The translations under genes were made by a program, and so were the position numbers. This document shows, in pieces, positions 6,681 to 14,345 of a stretch of 14,345 bases of DNA (position 1 is the first letter of the stretch; each line of letters starts with the position of its first letter). Where the stretch lies: the NCBI GenBank assembly GCA_947168785.1, contig CAMVNL010000013.1:1-14345 (forward strand), read 5' to 3'. The notes below the pieces were generated by a model, which saw only the letters and a program-made list of their open reading frames with translations, had not been told where the DNA came from and ran no database searches. This DNA is from an uncultured Clostridia bacterium. Its GTDB lineage: Bacteria; Bacillota; Clostridia; Oscillospirales; Acutalibacteraceae.

Positions 6681-9600
6681 TATTTCTTGAAAAGGCCTCT
6701 GAAGAATTCAACGATCTTGCGGAAGAACGCGGCCAACCGCTCAAAGAAGGTGAGCTTGGCGCCGCTGTCGCCGCCGTCCTCCTCTTCGGGGGTGCCGATG
6801 CCGGCGGCGCTGTCGGCGAACCGGATGATCATGTTGTTCTGGATGTTATCCAGCGTGTACCAGTATTCTCCGTCGCAGGACATCAGCTCCGTGTTGGCGT
6901 AGACGCTGTAGCCGTTCTGGCGGGAATTCTGCACGTCCAGCTTGAAGCGGATCGTCTCGCCCTCCGCCACGTACAGGCGGCCGGCGGTGTAGTGCTCGCC
7001 GTTCTCGGTGAACTTAAAGCCGGGATAGAATTCGCCGAAGGTGACAAGGTAGGTTTTGACTTCGTTTTCCACCTCGGTCTCATCGGTGGTGGTGACCACG
7101 TGGATGGAGCCCTTGGAGAAGCCGTCGGAGGCGATGGCGGTGATATCGGTCTCGCCCACGCCCACGTACTTCACCAGGCCGTTGCCGTCCACCGTGGCGA
7201 CGCTCACGTCGCCGCTGGACCAGCGGATGCCGGTATCGGTGGCGTTATCGGGCTGGATGGTGGCGGAAAGCTGCAGCATGGCGCCTGCCAACTGGGTGGT
7301 GGAAATGCCGCCGGCGGTGATTTCCACGTACTTGGTGTGGCGCGGGGACACCGTGACCACACAGTAGGCGCTCTTGGAGTTGTCGACGGAGGCCACCTTG
7401 ATCACGCTGACGCCGGGGCCCACCGCGGTGATCTTGCCGTTGGCGTCGATGGTGGCGACGTCCGTATTCTGAGAGGTCCAGAGCACGTCTCTGACGCTGG
7501 CGTTGGTGGGATTCAGGGTGACGCCGAGGGTCTCTTCCCCGTCGATCTCCAGGAACATGGAGGAGATATCCAGCGTCAGGTTCTGCAGCTTGGTAAACAC
7601 GTCAAACTGCGCGACATAGGTGATATCCTTCGTGACCTTCGACACCTCGGGAGACCAGCCGGAGAAGGTGAAATCAAAATACGGGGTGGAGGCTCTCGTG
7701 GGCGTTTCGCCGTCGAAGACCGGCATGTCGCCGTAACGATAATCGGTTTTCTCCTTGACGATGAAGCCGTCCACCACCCAGCGGACGGTGTAGGTGCGCA
7801 CGGTGGGGGTGAACAGGGCGGTGTAGGTCACGTCCTCGGTCACGGGAACGATCGTCTTATCCCAGCCGGAGAAAACGTAGCTGTTGTGCTCATCGGGGGA
7901 CTTGTAGGGCGTGCCGTCGTAGGAGGGCGTCGCGCCGTAGAGCCAGACGGTCTCCTTGGTGACGTCGCCGGCCACCCACGTGACGGTGTGCGGCTCCAGA
8001 TCCCACTGGGCGGTCAGGGACACGTTGCCGTATTTGCCGTTGAGGCTGGCGCCGCCGGCCACCAAGGTGTTCTTGGACCAGTTGCCCTGGGCCGCCGTCA
8101 CCTTCCAGCCGCGGAAGGTGGCGCCGTCGCGGGTGGGCGTGGGCAGGGTGTTGTTGCCGTCGATGGTGTAATAGAAGTTCTCTACCTCGCTGCCGCCGTT
8201 GGCGTTGAGACGGATGTAATACTGAACGGGCGTGTAGACCGCGTGGAAGGTCAGGTCGGAAGCGGGCATGGTGGCGGGCACTTCCGCGTCCCAATCCGCC
8301 GTATAGCCCATTTTGGAGATGGGCGTATAGGCGAGGATGGCGCTGCCGTATTCGGCCTCGCTGGTCTGCTCATAATCGCCGCTGATCCAGTGGATGGTAT
8401 AGGTCTGCACCTGCCAGACGGGGGTCAGGGTCACGTCGCCGTAGTTTTCCGCCAACTGATAAGCCGCCGCGATGGTGGCGCCCTGGGTCCAGTTGCCGCC
8501 GCCCACGGAGACGATCCAGCCGCTGAGGACGTGGCCTTCGCGGGTGGCCGGGGGAAGCATGTTGTCGCTCTCGATGGTATAGGTCAGCGGGTCGGGCAGC
8601 TCGTCGTATTCAGACGCCCCGTTGAAGCTGACGGTGTATTCGATGGGCGTCCACAGAGCCGTGAAGCTCACGCTGCCCCACAGGGTGTTGGTGGTATATT
8701 GGCCGGCGGGAACGGTGCGGGCCGTCCAGGTGCCGACGGCCGCGTCAAGCTGCCATCCGGCAAAGGTAAAACCGGTGCGGGTGGGATTCGGGAAGGTGAC
8801 CACGTCGCCCATCTGATAGGTGAAGGAGAGCGGGTCCGCCGTCTCGCCGCCGTTCGCGTTCAGCGTGACGGTATAGGTCTGCAGCTCGCTGCTGAACTGC
8901 GCGGTATAGGTGTAGGGGCCGCCGTTCTGCTCAACCACGGAAGGCGTGGGATCCCAATTCGTAAAGGTAAAGGCGTAGCCGTTTTCATCGGGCCTGGTGG
9001 GCGTGTCGTGCTTCCATTCGGGGATCTCGCCGATGCCCCATTCCTCCTGATTGGTCACGCCGTTGATGACCCAGTTGACGATTTCGGGACGCAGCACCTT
9101 GGTGTAAAGGGCATAGTAGGTGGCGTTGCCCGTCACAGCGGGAAGGCTTTCCAGCTTTTCGCCGCCTGGGGTCAGGGACCAGCCCGCGAACCGCCAGGTG
9201 TATTCGGCGGGGTTGGCGGATTCCAGCGTGGGATTCACGCCGTCGTTGTAGACGGGCGCATTGCCGTATTCGATGGGATCGCTCACCTGGGCCGTGTAGT
9301 TGCCGGGCGCACCGTTCACGTCCGTGGGGATCATCCACGTAACGGTATATTTATTGACTGTTTGCGAATATACCGCGGTATATACGTACTGCGGATTCTC
9401 TCTCGTGATCTTGCCGAGGGCGGGCTCCCAATGGTCGAAGGTGTAGGTGTACTGCGCGTCGGCGGGCTTCGCCTTTTCCTCGTCCGTCAGATCGGGCGCC
9501 GTCTCGTTGAAGGTGCCCTGCTTGGTGATGCCGTCGGGATACTTCGCCACGATATATTTGACGGGGATGGACTTGGCGGACCACTGGGCCGTCAGGGTCA

Positions 9601-12600
9601 CGCTGCCCCATTTGCCGACGACAGAGGTTCCGGCGGGGATCACAGCGCCGTCATCCCAGTTGCCGGCCGCGGTGGTCACCTTCCATCCGGCAAAGTCGTA
9701 GCCGGTTTTGGTGGGCTCGGGCAGCGTGTCGTCAAAGCCTTCCGCCGCGCCTTCAATGGTGTAGGGCAGCTGCGGGTAAGTCGTACCGCCGTCCGACAGG
9801 TAGGTGACCGTATAATTGACCGGCGTCAGGATCGGCGACAGCGTCACGTTGCCGTAATACTGACCGGCGTCATAGACGCCCGCCTCCATATCGGTACCGT
9901 TGCTCCATCCGGCGCTGTCGCTGCCGTCCACGTCGGAAACCAGCCAGCCGCCGAAGTCATAGCCGTCCACCGTGCCGTCGGGCAGGGTGATGGGATCTTC
10001 AATGGTATAAGAAACAGTATTGGTTGTGTCGCCGTTCTTATCCTTGAACGTGATCGTGTAGTCGTTCGCGGTAAAGTTCGGGTGCAGCGTCACGTTGCCA
10101 AACATGCCGGAGATGTTCTGCGTGGCCGTGTAAGTGACGTCCTTCACCCAGTTGCCGGCATTGGCGACGACGTTCCAGTTGACAAACGTATAACCGGGCT
10201 GGGTCGCGCTGCCGAGGGTAAAGGGTACGTCGATATAATAGGTCTGCTCGCCGAAGCCATCCTTATCGATCCGGTAGGCCGTGTGCTCCCACTGGGCCAC
10301 CAGCTTCACATTGCCGTAGCAGCCGTAGGGAAGCGTATCGGTATATTGTCTCGTGTAGTCAAGATCATCATACCACGTGGAGGGATTTGCCAGGTCGTCG
10401 CCCCCGGCCACCTCCCAGTACAGGAAGGTGAAACCGGTGCGGGTCGGCTGCGGCAGGGCGGTGGACGTCTTGATCGTATAATCGAGGGTATTGTCCGCCA
10501 GGGGGTCGCCGCCGTTGACGTCCAGCGTGATGGTGTAATGGACGGGCTCCATCTGCGCGGTCAGGGTCACGTTGCCGTACATGCCGGAAAGCTGAGCGCC
10601 GAAGTTATAGGAGGAAGCGGTCCAGTTGTGCGCTTCGCCGCTGCCGGCGTTGGTCAGGGCGGCGGTCCAGCCGCTGAAATCGTAACCCTTCAGAGAGGTA
10701 GAGGCCAACGTGAGGTTGCTCTCGATCGTATAGGTGATCGGCGCACAGGCCGAGCCGCCGTTGGCGTTATAGATCAGGGTGTAGGTGATGGGCGTGAATT
10801 CCGGCGCCAGCCACACGTCGCCGATCTTGCCCTGGGGCAGCACGAAACTGCCGCTGTCGAGGCGGTAATCGATTTCGCCCTCGTCCTCCGACACGGCCCA
10901 CCGGTTCGCGGGCGGGACTTTCACGCCATTATCAGCATAATACTGCGTGTAGTAATTATCATAATAGGTATTGCCGCTGCCAGAGGGCGCGATGATCCGC
11001 CAGCCGACGAATTCATAGCCCGTCTTCGTGGCGGTATCCAGCGCGAAGTTGCTGGGGGACTGGAAGCTGTAACTGGGATTCAGGTCGGCGCCGGTAAGGG
11101 ATTCGCCGGTCCCCAGCACGTAGTGTACGTTGGAGGACACCGTGTTCCACCGGGCCACCAGCGTCACGTCGCCGTGCTTGTGCTTCAGGGAAGTGCCGGT
11201 GTAGGTGGCGTTCTCATCCCACACGATCTGGCTGGAATCCCATTCCTCCGTGACGGTGGAAGTGGGCTGCCAGCCGCCGAAGGTATAGCCGAGACGACCG
11301 GTTGCAGGCAGCGTATCGGTGGATTCATAGGTGTAATGGAATTTATTGGAGATGTGATCCGGATCGTAGTTGGAAGGCACATCGCCGCCGCCGTTGGGAT
11401 CGAAGGTGATCTCATACGGAATGGGCGTGTACTGGGCGGAGAAGGTGGGGTTGCCGTATTTACCGGCGGGGGAAACGGCCCCCTGGTCATATTCAGCATC
11501 TCTGGACCAGTTGCCGCCTGGGGTAGTTACCTTCCACTTGCCGGTAAACGTATAATACGGTTTGGAGCAGTTCTGGGGGAACCGGAAGGTGGTATTGACG
11601 TCGTAATCCTGATCCGTAACGTCCGGAGATCCCATTCCCGCCACCTTATTATTCCACTGGAACGTGGCGACGGATTCAATCAGATCCCAGATACAATACA
11701 CCGTCTGGTTGAAATCCACGTTGATGCTGTTGCTGCCGGTCGTCGCGGCGCTGCTGGCGTTCCAGCCCTTGAACTCGTAACCGGTTCTGTCGGGGGCAGC
11801 CGGGAAATTCGTATGGTTGACCGTGTTGGCGGTGCCGATCGTAATGACCTTACCGTTGGCAGACATATCGGTCTTGGCGCTCGCCCTTTCCACCTTCACA
11901 CGGAACTGAAAATCATTGAAGGTGTTGACAGCCGAATTGTGCCATACCCACAGGTCAATGCGGGTACATTCCGCCGCCAGCGCTTCCGTAATGGTAAACG
12001 TACTGCTTGTACTCCCGTTGAAATCGGTGTTGCACCGTGTGGACAGGTTATTGCCGCTCTCGCTGCGCATATCCAGCACCACGCAGCCGTTGCCCGCCGT
12101 TTTGGAGCCGCCGACCTGTTCCACGGAAACAGTGTACGTGCCGGGCGCGGGCACGAACCGGCTCTGCAGCAGCGTGCCGGTAGAAGCGGTCTGCGTGCCG
12201 TTCAGCTTGATAATGCCGGTGTTTTCGTTATAGGTGCAGGTCAGACCATTGGAATAAGTGCTGGTCTGAACAGGCGCCCACAGGTTGGTGTTGATAGAGT
12301 TGTTGTCGTAATTGTAATTATAGAATACGTGCGTCTTGATGGCGACGGCAGCGGCATCAAGATTGTTCTTCGCCGCATTGATCTGATCCTGCGTGGAACA
12401 GGGATTGCCGAGCACCTGACCGGCCTCGTAAAGTTTGTTTTTGAAATTGTTCCACGTCTCAACCGTGCAATTCTGACGCCAGTATTTGCCGGTGTACTGA
12501 ATAACAGCGTTGCGAAGAGCGCTCTTATCAACCTTCGTTACCTTAACACGGCCGACAAGATTCAGGAAACAACGGTCATCTTCACTGCCATCTTTACTGT

Positions 12601-13828
12601 ATAAACCAGATTTCGTATAGCAATATTGTAATCCCGTTCCTGTAACGCTGCAATTCCATAGTACACTCTGCGTTTCCCGGCAACTATCGCTCTTGACGAT
12701 CCATTGCCCTTCATCATTATTGTTACCCCATAGAATTGTACCACGCTCTTTGTACCATGACATTATGGTACTGCTATGCTCCAAATGATTTCCGGAAGTA
12801 ATACGCCCATTATCTTTTTGTGTAGCAATATCTTCTGTCAAGTTACAAATATAACCATATACATCTGGTTGTTTCGACTTTGTTCCAGTATCTGTAACAT
12901 GAAACCCTGTTGTAATATTCGGGATTGTACTTAGGTTAGAATTACGGCTAGTGTCAACAGTCAGTAATCCCCATGGAGTTACTTCCTGTACCTCAAGAGA
13001 GTCACGTCCTGTCGAATGGCCGTCTTTCTTTCTATAATAGTATGCATTTTTTTTGTCTTGTCCAAATTGGACCGAACTAAAAATGCAATTGTTATATGTC
13101 CATTCATCTTCTGCACCAGAATCACCACCACCAGTAGTAAGAGTATGGCCAAGGGGCGAACAACCTGCAATCGAATACCAGTTGCCATCAGCTTCAATCC
13201 CATGAATGCCACTCGTCCAAGCAAAAGCCTCTAACTGATGATTGTTCCACCTATCACAAACCACACTACCGAGAGAAACAACCGCTGCAAGATATGGATT
13301 ATACGCCACGGTATAAGCGTAGAATGTTTCTACCGTGCCGTTGACCATATTACAGTCGATTTTCCACTCCAGCAACGTCGTCGCTTTGGAGGCGATAGGC
13401 GTGCTCAACGTCAACGTAAACGATTCGTCATAAATCAGATTGCCGCTCTTTGTCGTCGCAAAGCTGCCAAGCGCTGCCCCGTTGACAGATACGTTTTTGA
13501 CCGAGTTGACCGAAGATCCGTAAACATAGAACCGACCGGAAGTGGCAGCATGTTCACTCAACACGTCTATGCCGCCGCTTGCATTGATTTTATTGTTCAC
13601 ATAATACTGAACCACCGCTGTGGTATCGCTGAAGTTAGCCTGCGGCTGCATATAGACCGTCTCCGGCACAGCGATCACAACGTCGCTTGTCACCGCGCTC
13701 GCGGTCAGCCCTGTACCGAACAGGTCCTTGCCGATCACGCCGGAGAGCAATCCCACGTAACCGAAGACCATGACCACCGTCAGCACGACGGACAGCGCCT
13801 TATGAAATACGGAGTTCTTTTTTGTCAT
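6680..13828 (-). CDS. Giant secreted InlB-repeat surface protein (2382 aa)
   Basis: Predicted exported adhesin- or matrix-like protein. Residues 1-45 form a signal peptide: KK and HK charges, a hydrophobic core at 11-33, and ASA before a likely cut at 45/46. Residues 46-425 are unrecognised. Residues 430-495 resemble a FIVAR helical domain (KYWRQNCTVETWNNF, INAAKNNLDAAAVAI). Residues 503-646 look like a beta-sandwich of carbohydrate-binding type. About 655-2075 hold 18 InlB/Listeria-Bacteroides repeat units (TGYxFxGW, YGNVTLTAQW). Two Big_2 domains occupy about 2078-2161 and 2164-2248, then a beta-rich domain, an acidic-glycine linker (EEEDGGDSGA), and a C-terminal helix with FF pairs every seven residues. 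No LPXTG or dockerin is visible. AAGGAG precedes the ATG by about ten bases, and a promoter lies at 13908-13936. Extracellular location is well supported; the ligand is unknown. Confidence 0.93.
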   Translation of the reverse strand: MTKKNSVFHKALSVVLTVVMVFGYVGLLSGVIGKDLFGTGLTASAVTSDVVIAVPETVYMQPQANFSDTTAVVQYYVNNKINASGGIDVLSEHAATSGRFYVYGSSVNSVKNVSVNGAALGSFATTKSGNLIYDESFTLTLSTPIASKATTLLEWKIDCNMVNGTVETFYAYTVAYNPYLAAVVSLGSVVCDRWNNHQLEAFAWTSGIHGIEADGNWYSIAGCSPLGHTLTTGGGDSGAEDEWTYNNCIFSSVQFGQDKKNAYYYRKKDGHSTGRDSLEVQEVTPWGLLTVDTSRNSNLSTIPNITTGFHVTDTGTKSKQPDVYGYICNLTEDIATQKDNGRITSGNHLEHSSTIMSWYKERGTILWGNNNDEGQWIVKSDSCRETQSVLWNCSVTGTGLQYCYTKSGLYSKDGSEDDRCFLNLVGRVKVTKVDKSALRNAVIQYTGKYWRQNCTVETWNNFKNKLYEAGQVLGNPCSTQDQINAAKNNLDAAAVAIKTHVFYNYNYDNNSINTNLWAPVQTSTYSNGLTCTYNENTGIIKLNGTQTASTGTLLQSRFVPAPGTYTVSVEQVGGSKTAGNGCVVLDMRSESGNNLSTRCNTDFNGSTSSTFTITEALAAECTRIDLWVWHNSAVNTFNDFQFRVKVERASAKTDMSANGKVITIGTANTVNHTNFPAAPDRTGYEFKGWNASSAATTGSNSINVDFNQTVYCIWDLIESVATFQWNNKVAGMGSPDVTDQDYDVNTTFRFPQNCSKPYYTFTGKWKVTTPGGNWSRDAEYDQGAVSPAGKYGNPTFSAQYTPIPYEITFDPNGGGDVPSNYDPDHISNKFHYTYESTDTLPATGRLGYTFGGWQPTSTVTEEWDSSQIVWDENATYTGTSLKHKHGDVTLVARWNTVSSNVHYVLGTGESLTGADLNPSYSFQSPSNFALDTATKTGYEFVGWRIIAPSGSGNTYYDNYYTQYYADNGVKVPPANRWAVSEDEGEIDYRLDSGSFVLPQGKIGDVWLAPEFTPITYTLIYNANGGSACAPITYTIESNLTLASTSLKGYDFSGWTAALTNAGSGEAHNWTASSYNFGAQLSGMYGNVTLTAQMEPVHYTITLDVNGGDPLADNTLDYTIKTSTALPQPTRTGFTFLYWEVAGGDDLANPSTWYDDLDYTRQYTDTLPYGCYGNVKLVAQWEHTAYRIDKDGFGEQTYYIDVPFTLGSATQPGYTFVNWNVVANAGNWVKDVTYTATQNISGMFGNVTLHPNFTANDYTITFKDKNGDTTNTVSYTIEDPITLPDGTVDGYDFGGWLVSDVDGSDSAGWSNGTDMEAGVYDAGQYYGNVTLSPILTPVNYTVTYLSDGGTTYPQLPYTIEGAAEGFDDTLPEPTKTGYDFAGWKVTTAAGNWDDGAVIPAGTSVVGKWGSVTLTAQWSAKSIPVKYIVAKYPDGITKQGTFNETAPDLTDEEKAKPADAQYTYTFDHWEPALGKITRENPQYVYTAVYSQTVNKYTVTWMIPTDVNGAPGNYTAQVSDPIEYGNAPVYNDGVNPTLESANPAEYTWRFAGWSLTPGGEKLESLPAVTGNATYYALYTKVLRPEIVNWVINGVTNQEEWGIGEIPEWKHDTPTRPDENGYAFTFTNWDPTPSVVEQNGGPYTYTAQFSSELQTYTVTLNANGGETADPLSFTYQMGDVVTFPNPTRTGFTFAGWQLDAAVGTWTARTVPAGQYTTNTLWGSVSFTALWTPIEYTVSFNGASEYDELPDPLTYTIESDNMLPPATREGHVLSGWIVSVGGGNWTQGATIAAAYQLAENYGDVTLTPVWQVQTYTIHWISGDYEQTSEAEYGSAILAYTPISKMGYTADWDAEVPATMPASDLTFHAVYTPVQYYIRLNANGGSEVENFYYTIDGNNTLPTPTRDGATFRGWKVTAAQGNWSKNTLVAGGASLNGKYGNVSLTAQWDLEPHTVTWVAGDVTKETVWLYGATPSYDGTPYKSPDEHNSYVFSGWDKTIVPVTEDVTYTALFTPTVRTYTVRWVVDGFIVKEKTDYRYGDMPVFDGETPTRASTPYFDFTFSGWSPEVSKVTKDITYVAQFDVFTKLQNLTLDISSMFLEIDGEETLGVTLNPTNASVRDVLWTSQNTDVATIDANGKITAVGPGVSVIKVASVDNSKSAYCVVTVSPRHTKYVEITAGGISTTQLAGAMLQLSATIQPDNATDTGIRWSSGDVSVATVDGNGLVKYVGVGETDITAIASDGFSKGSIHVVTTTDETEVENEVKTYLVTFGEFYPGFKFTENGEHYTAGRLYVAEGETIRFKLDVQNSRQNGYSVYANTELMSCDGEYWYTLDNIQNNMIIRFADSAAGIGTPEEEDGGDSGAKLTFFERLAAFFRKIVEFFRGLFKK
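7600..11863 (-). repeat. Coding array of 18 InlB-type repeats in two classes
   Basis: The array is recognised from repeated TGYxFxGW cores. Twelve long units (roughly 75-90 residues) have the form YTI..LP.PTRTGYxFxGWKV..WxxG....YGNVTLTAQW. Six shorter units (about 60-70 residues) carry YGxxPxYDG, a YTFxFxGWxPx core and TYTAxF. Reading from the N-terminus, the order is nine long, three short, two long, one short, one long, two short. Units differ enough in sequence that the DNA is not a simple tandem repeat, although short tracts encoding YGNVTL recur. Such repeats form small beta-grasp-like modules that serve as stalks in surface proteins. Unit boundaries are by eye. Confidence 0.85.
12550..13250 (-). 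other. AT-rich segment inside the giant gene
   Basis: This in-frame stretch encodes about residues 195-425, the unrecognised part of the ectodomain before the FIVAR-like region. Two 60-base samples at 12781-12900 count 37% and 32% G+C, against 70% in a sampled repeat region (8041-8100). Codons such as CTA, AGT, ACA and AAT replace the GC-ending codons used elsewhere. The reading frame is unbroken. The edges are by eye and could shift by about 50 bases. Confidence 0.7.
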
Positions 13829-13907
13829 ATCTTACACGCTCCTTCTACCCTGCCGTTTCATTGCATATAAAAAGGCAGACTATTCTTAATTATAAAGATA
13901 CACTTTG

Positions 13908-13936
13908 ATTATAACACCGCATTTTGCAAATAGCAA
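13908..13936 (-). promoter_or_regulatory. Strong sigma-A-like promoter of the giant surface-protein gene
   Basis: The minus strand reads TTGCTA (13931-13936), a 17-base spacer, and TATAAT (13908-13913), with TG one base before the -10 box (extended -10). Transcription would start near 13900, giving a leader of about 70 bases that ends in AAGGAG and the ATG at 13828. A second TATAAT is present closer to the gene but lacks a good -35 box. No repressor site or riboswitch fold was recognised in the leader. Confidence 0.72.
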
Positions 13937-14345
13937 TCGTTTTCTGAAAGCCGCTTTCCAAAAATTTTTTACGATGTTTATTTAAAACGCCTAAAGAAAA
14001 ACCGTTCCGTTACAGTTTGTTTAAATCCGCGCAACACCCCCGTAAACAATGGCGTTTTCATCAAAAAAGCGCCCTCCTTCACCCTGTAAACAAAGAGGAA
14101 TTTGGCGAGTTGTCGCGAACCCCGTAGCGCGCGCTGACGGCGCCGTCCCCCTTTGTCGCTGCGCGACATTTCCCCCGCACTGCGGGGGAATCTTCCTCAG
14201 TGCCGCTCCCGACGCAAACAACTATCGTAGCACGGCGCATTGCGCCGTCTGAAGTGTCTGGTACAAATAACTGAATAATAGGGCAAAAACTGTTCCCGTA
14301 AAATGTTTCACAGAGGGAAGCAAATCATCATGGGTAGCCGCCAGT
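13937..14345. other. Intergenic region without a supported gene
   Basis: Upstream of the promoter the first 100 bases are AT-rich and unstructured. From about 14030 the sequence becomes GC-rich and carries the palindrome cluster. Two overlapping minus-strand ORFs of 63 and 66 codons (13978-14169 and 14021-14221) cross the palindromes and have low-complexity Arg/Gly/Ala translations typical of non-coding GC-rich repeats. A plus-strand ATG at 14330 with GAGGGAAG before it might begin a gene leaving the window, but only five codons are visible. Confidence 0.5.
14136..14248. repeat. Cluster of four short perfect palindromes
   Basis: Four inverted repeats sit within 113 bases: GACGGC/GCCGTC (14136-14147, no loop), TGTCGC/GCGACA (14154-14168, 3-base loop), TTCCCCCGCA/TGCGGGGGAA (14170-14190, 1-base centre), and ACGGCGCA/TGCGCCGT (14232-14248, 1-base centre). 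None is followed by a T run, so they are not ordinary terminators. The layout resembles dispersed palindromic intergenic elements; copy number in the genome cannot be judged from one window. Confidence 0.55.

Noticed and set aside
7600..11863. CRISPR array or simple tandem DNA repeat
   Set aside because: The repeated tracts are coding, diverged and unevenly spaced, and they correspond to protein repeat units rather than identical direct repeats with spacers.
6659..12604. Plus-strand open frame of 1981 codons antisense to the giant gene
   Set aside because: Its translation is low-complexity Gly/Val/His/Arg-rich with no domain, it has no ribosome site, and it stays open because the sense gene uses GC-ending codons so few antisense stops arise. 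It ends where the AT-rich segment begins, as expected for a shadow.
14170..14190. GC-rich hairpin as a Rho-independent terminator
   Set aside because: The stem is perfect, but neither side is followed by a T run; it fits a palindromic element better.
14021..14221. Small minus-strand ORF crossing the palindromes
   Set aside because: The translation is made of inverted-repeat sequence rich in Arg, Gly and Ala, there is no convincing ribosome site, and an overlapping ORF in another frame looks equally gene-like.
14330..14345. Start of a plus-strand gene
   Set aside because: There is an ATG with a weak purine-rich site before it, but only five codons are visible, which is too little to support a gene.

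Overview
The window looks like chromosomal DNA from a Gram-positive, GC-rich member of the Clostridia, most likely an Oscillospiraceae/Ruminococcaceae-type gut anaerobe. This is inferred from strong AGGAG-type ribosome sites, sigma-A-like promoters, an EpsF-like glycosyltransferase, a long U32 protein, and a giant InlB-repeat surface protein without an outer-membrane signature. I cannot name the species. Every convincing gene lies on the minus strand, so the locus reads from right to left.

Right end (about 13829-14345): no gene is supported. The region holds a cluster of short perfect palindromes (14136-14248) and a good extended -10 promoter (13908-13936) for the gene that follows.

Centre (6680-13828): one gene for a 2382-residue secreted protein. 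It has a signal peptide, an unrecognised N-terminal region, a FIVAR-like helical domain, a beta-rich domain, 18 InlB-type repeat units of two kinds, two Big_2 domains, and an amphipathic tail with aromatic pairs every seven residues. Most of the gene is GC-rich, but roughly 12550-13250 is clearly AT-rich with different codon use, as if one ectodomain segment had been exchanged.

A U32/DUF3656 protein (4647-6680) follows with a one-base stop/start overlap (TAATG). It ends in a Rho-independent terminator whose stem begins inside the coding region, so the giant gene and the U32 gene probably form one operon.

Left part (1-4577): a surface polysaccharide cluster with its own likely promoter. It comprises a GT2 glycosyltransferase with a TTG start, a decayed O-antigen ligase/polymerase remnant, a GT4 glycosyltransferase, an intact O-antigen ligase/polymerase-like membrane protein, and the start of a second GT2 enzyme that runs off the window. 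The glycosyltransferases would build a repeat unit and the membrane protein would polymerise or attach it. The remnant resembles the intact membrane protein on both sides of a large internal deletion and has TAG where the intact copy has a tryptophan codon. It marks past turnover of the polymerase gene, at the point where base composition shifts from GC-rich to moderate.
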